Source: Abiotrophia sp965245735 (GTDB lineage Bacteria; Bacillota; Bacilli; Lactobacillales; Aerococcaceae). Taken from it: DNA of 21,508 nucleotides. Positions 20,912 through 21,508 of this stretch are shown in pieces; position 1 is the first letter of the stretch, and each line of letters starts with the position of its first letter. A model generated the notes under the pieces. That model saw nothing but the letters and a program-made list of their open reading frames with translations. It was not told the origin of the DNA and did no database searches. The translations under genes and the position numbers were made by a program. Where the stretch lies: positions 1 to 21,508 of the forward strand of contig CBDFAX010000031.1 in assembly GCA_965245735.1 (NCBI GenBank), read 5' to 3'.

Positions 20912-21508
20912 TTAATGTAATCGGCTATGGCGGCCAATCCAAAATGGTAGGTAAACTAGGAGGCCTAGTGCTACAGTGGCTAGCCAAATCAAGAGGCAGA
21001 GGCCCAAGTGAGACCAGTTACCCTGAGCTAGAAGAGCAAGCAAGAGGCTATAGACTAGCAACTGTAAGGCTAGAATCACGGCCAGTACGGGGCGCATGGC
21101 AGCTACTAGGGACTGTTGACCAGCCGGATAGAGGCGCTCTAGCGGGTGGCGTAGAGGCTCTAGGGCTAGTGGCATGAGCTGAACTAGGGTCAAGACTGTG
21201 CTCAGTGCACCGGCTGCTGCCCAGAGCCAGACTTGTTGACTGCTGACGATGACCAGGCTGAAGAAAATCAGCACCCGCAGCCAGATGCCTGAATAGGCAG
21301 TATTGCGCACTAGATGGCGCAAGTAGAGGTAGGCGTAGCGGTTGCCCAGTCGGCCAGACAAGCTCTTGAGGACACCATCCAGATAAGCTCGCCGCTTAAT
21401 GGGTGGAACCTGTTGGGGCACTTCTGCAAAGAGGGCCAACCAACGGTAGAGGCTGGCGCGACGGGCCTGCTCTTGGGCTACTAAGGCTTCAAACTCAATC
21501 CAATGTTG
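20912..21508 (-). CDS. ecsB: EcsB-like ABC transporter membrane protein, N-terminus cut off by window edge
   Basis: The last 198 residues of a membrane protein are present; the frame is still open at 21508. The visible start, WIEFEALVAQEQAR then RWLALFAEVPQQ and IKRRAYLDG, matches my memory of the conserved central region of EcsB (an E-R-FYRF-N-F-DVP segment followed by KRR-YLD). At least four hydrophobic helices follow, with a basic tail. EcsB is the membrane partner of the ATPase EcsA. It affects secretion, competence and proteolysis in bacilli, and the transported substrate is not settled. A TTG at 21439 could be misread as a start, but the upstream codons are clearly part of the protein. 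ecsA would be expected beyond the right edge. Confidence 0.7.
   Translation of the reverse strand, partial: QHWIEFEALVAQEQARRASLYRWLALFAEVPQQVPPIKRRAYLDGVLKSLSGRLGNRYAYLYLRHLVRNTAYSGIWLRVLIFFSLVIVSSQQVWLWAAAGALSTVLTLVQLMPLALEPLRHPLERLYPAGQQSLVAAMRPVLAVILALQLLVYSLLLALLAQGNWSHLGLCLLIWLATVALGLLVYLPFWIGRHSRLH

Noticed and set aside
20607..20912. 101-residue minus-strand frame with the same SGPLAP-type repeats in array B
   Set aside because: Same cause as in array A. It also spans the ecsB terminator, and substitutions follow palindrome pairing and not codon positions.

Overview
The window looks like a chromosomal segment of a low- to mid-GC Gram-positive bacterium, most likely a member of the Lactobacillales. 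The pointers are AGGAGG-type ribosome binding sites, TTG/GTG starts, a sucrose PTS under a LacI-type regulator, a CcpA-like cre site, a liv operon ending in a CBS-ACT gene, and an EcsB-type protein. I cannot name the genus from sequence alone; an Aerococcaceae member (Abiotrophia-like) is a guess. Every gene I accept is on the minus strand, so transcription runs from high to low coordinates.

Reading right to left. (1) 20912-21508 is the 3' end of an ecsB-like gene with its terminator. (2) 20636-20835 is an array of an 81-bp palindromic repeat. (3) 18762-20423 encodes a secreted Cthe_2159/DUF4353-type beta-helix protein, behind a promoter with an OmpR-class direct repeat and a 5'-UTR hairpin. 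(4) 18125-18664 is a gene-less stretch that carries its own promoter and strong intrinsic terminator. It is a candidate structured non-coding RNA of about 500 nt. (5) scrR-scrA-scrB (13888-17938) forms a sucrose uptake and hydrolysis module with two ScrR-type operators and a cre-like site. (6) 13445-13730 is a second array of the same 81-bp repeat. (7) livKHMGF plus a CBS-ACT gene (7985-13277) is a branched-chain amino acid ABC importer operon, with an attenuator hairpin after livK. (8) 6653-7784 is a small operon of three genes: a DUF6483-like protein and two tandem DUF1648-like mini membrane proteins. (9) 2755-6256 is a six-gene operon of small exported or membrane proteins: two tandem-lipoprotein (Csa1/Lpl-like) paralogues, a DUF1310-like protein, two paralogues of an unrecognised family and a DUF805-like protein. 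It is preceded by a leader with an intrinsic terminator. (10) 1-2699 is a thiamine-precursor ABC importer (thiX-thiY-thiZ, the last truncated by the window edge), controlled by a TPP riboswitch whose terminator and antiterminator can be read directly.

The regions most worth a second look are the ncRNA candidate at 18125-18630, the two in-register 81-bp repeat arrays about 7 kb apart, the leader-controlled exported-protein cluster at 2755-6366, and the loss of the lipobox cysteine in both solute-binding proteins.
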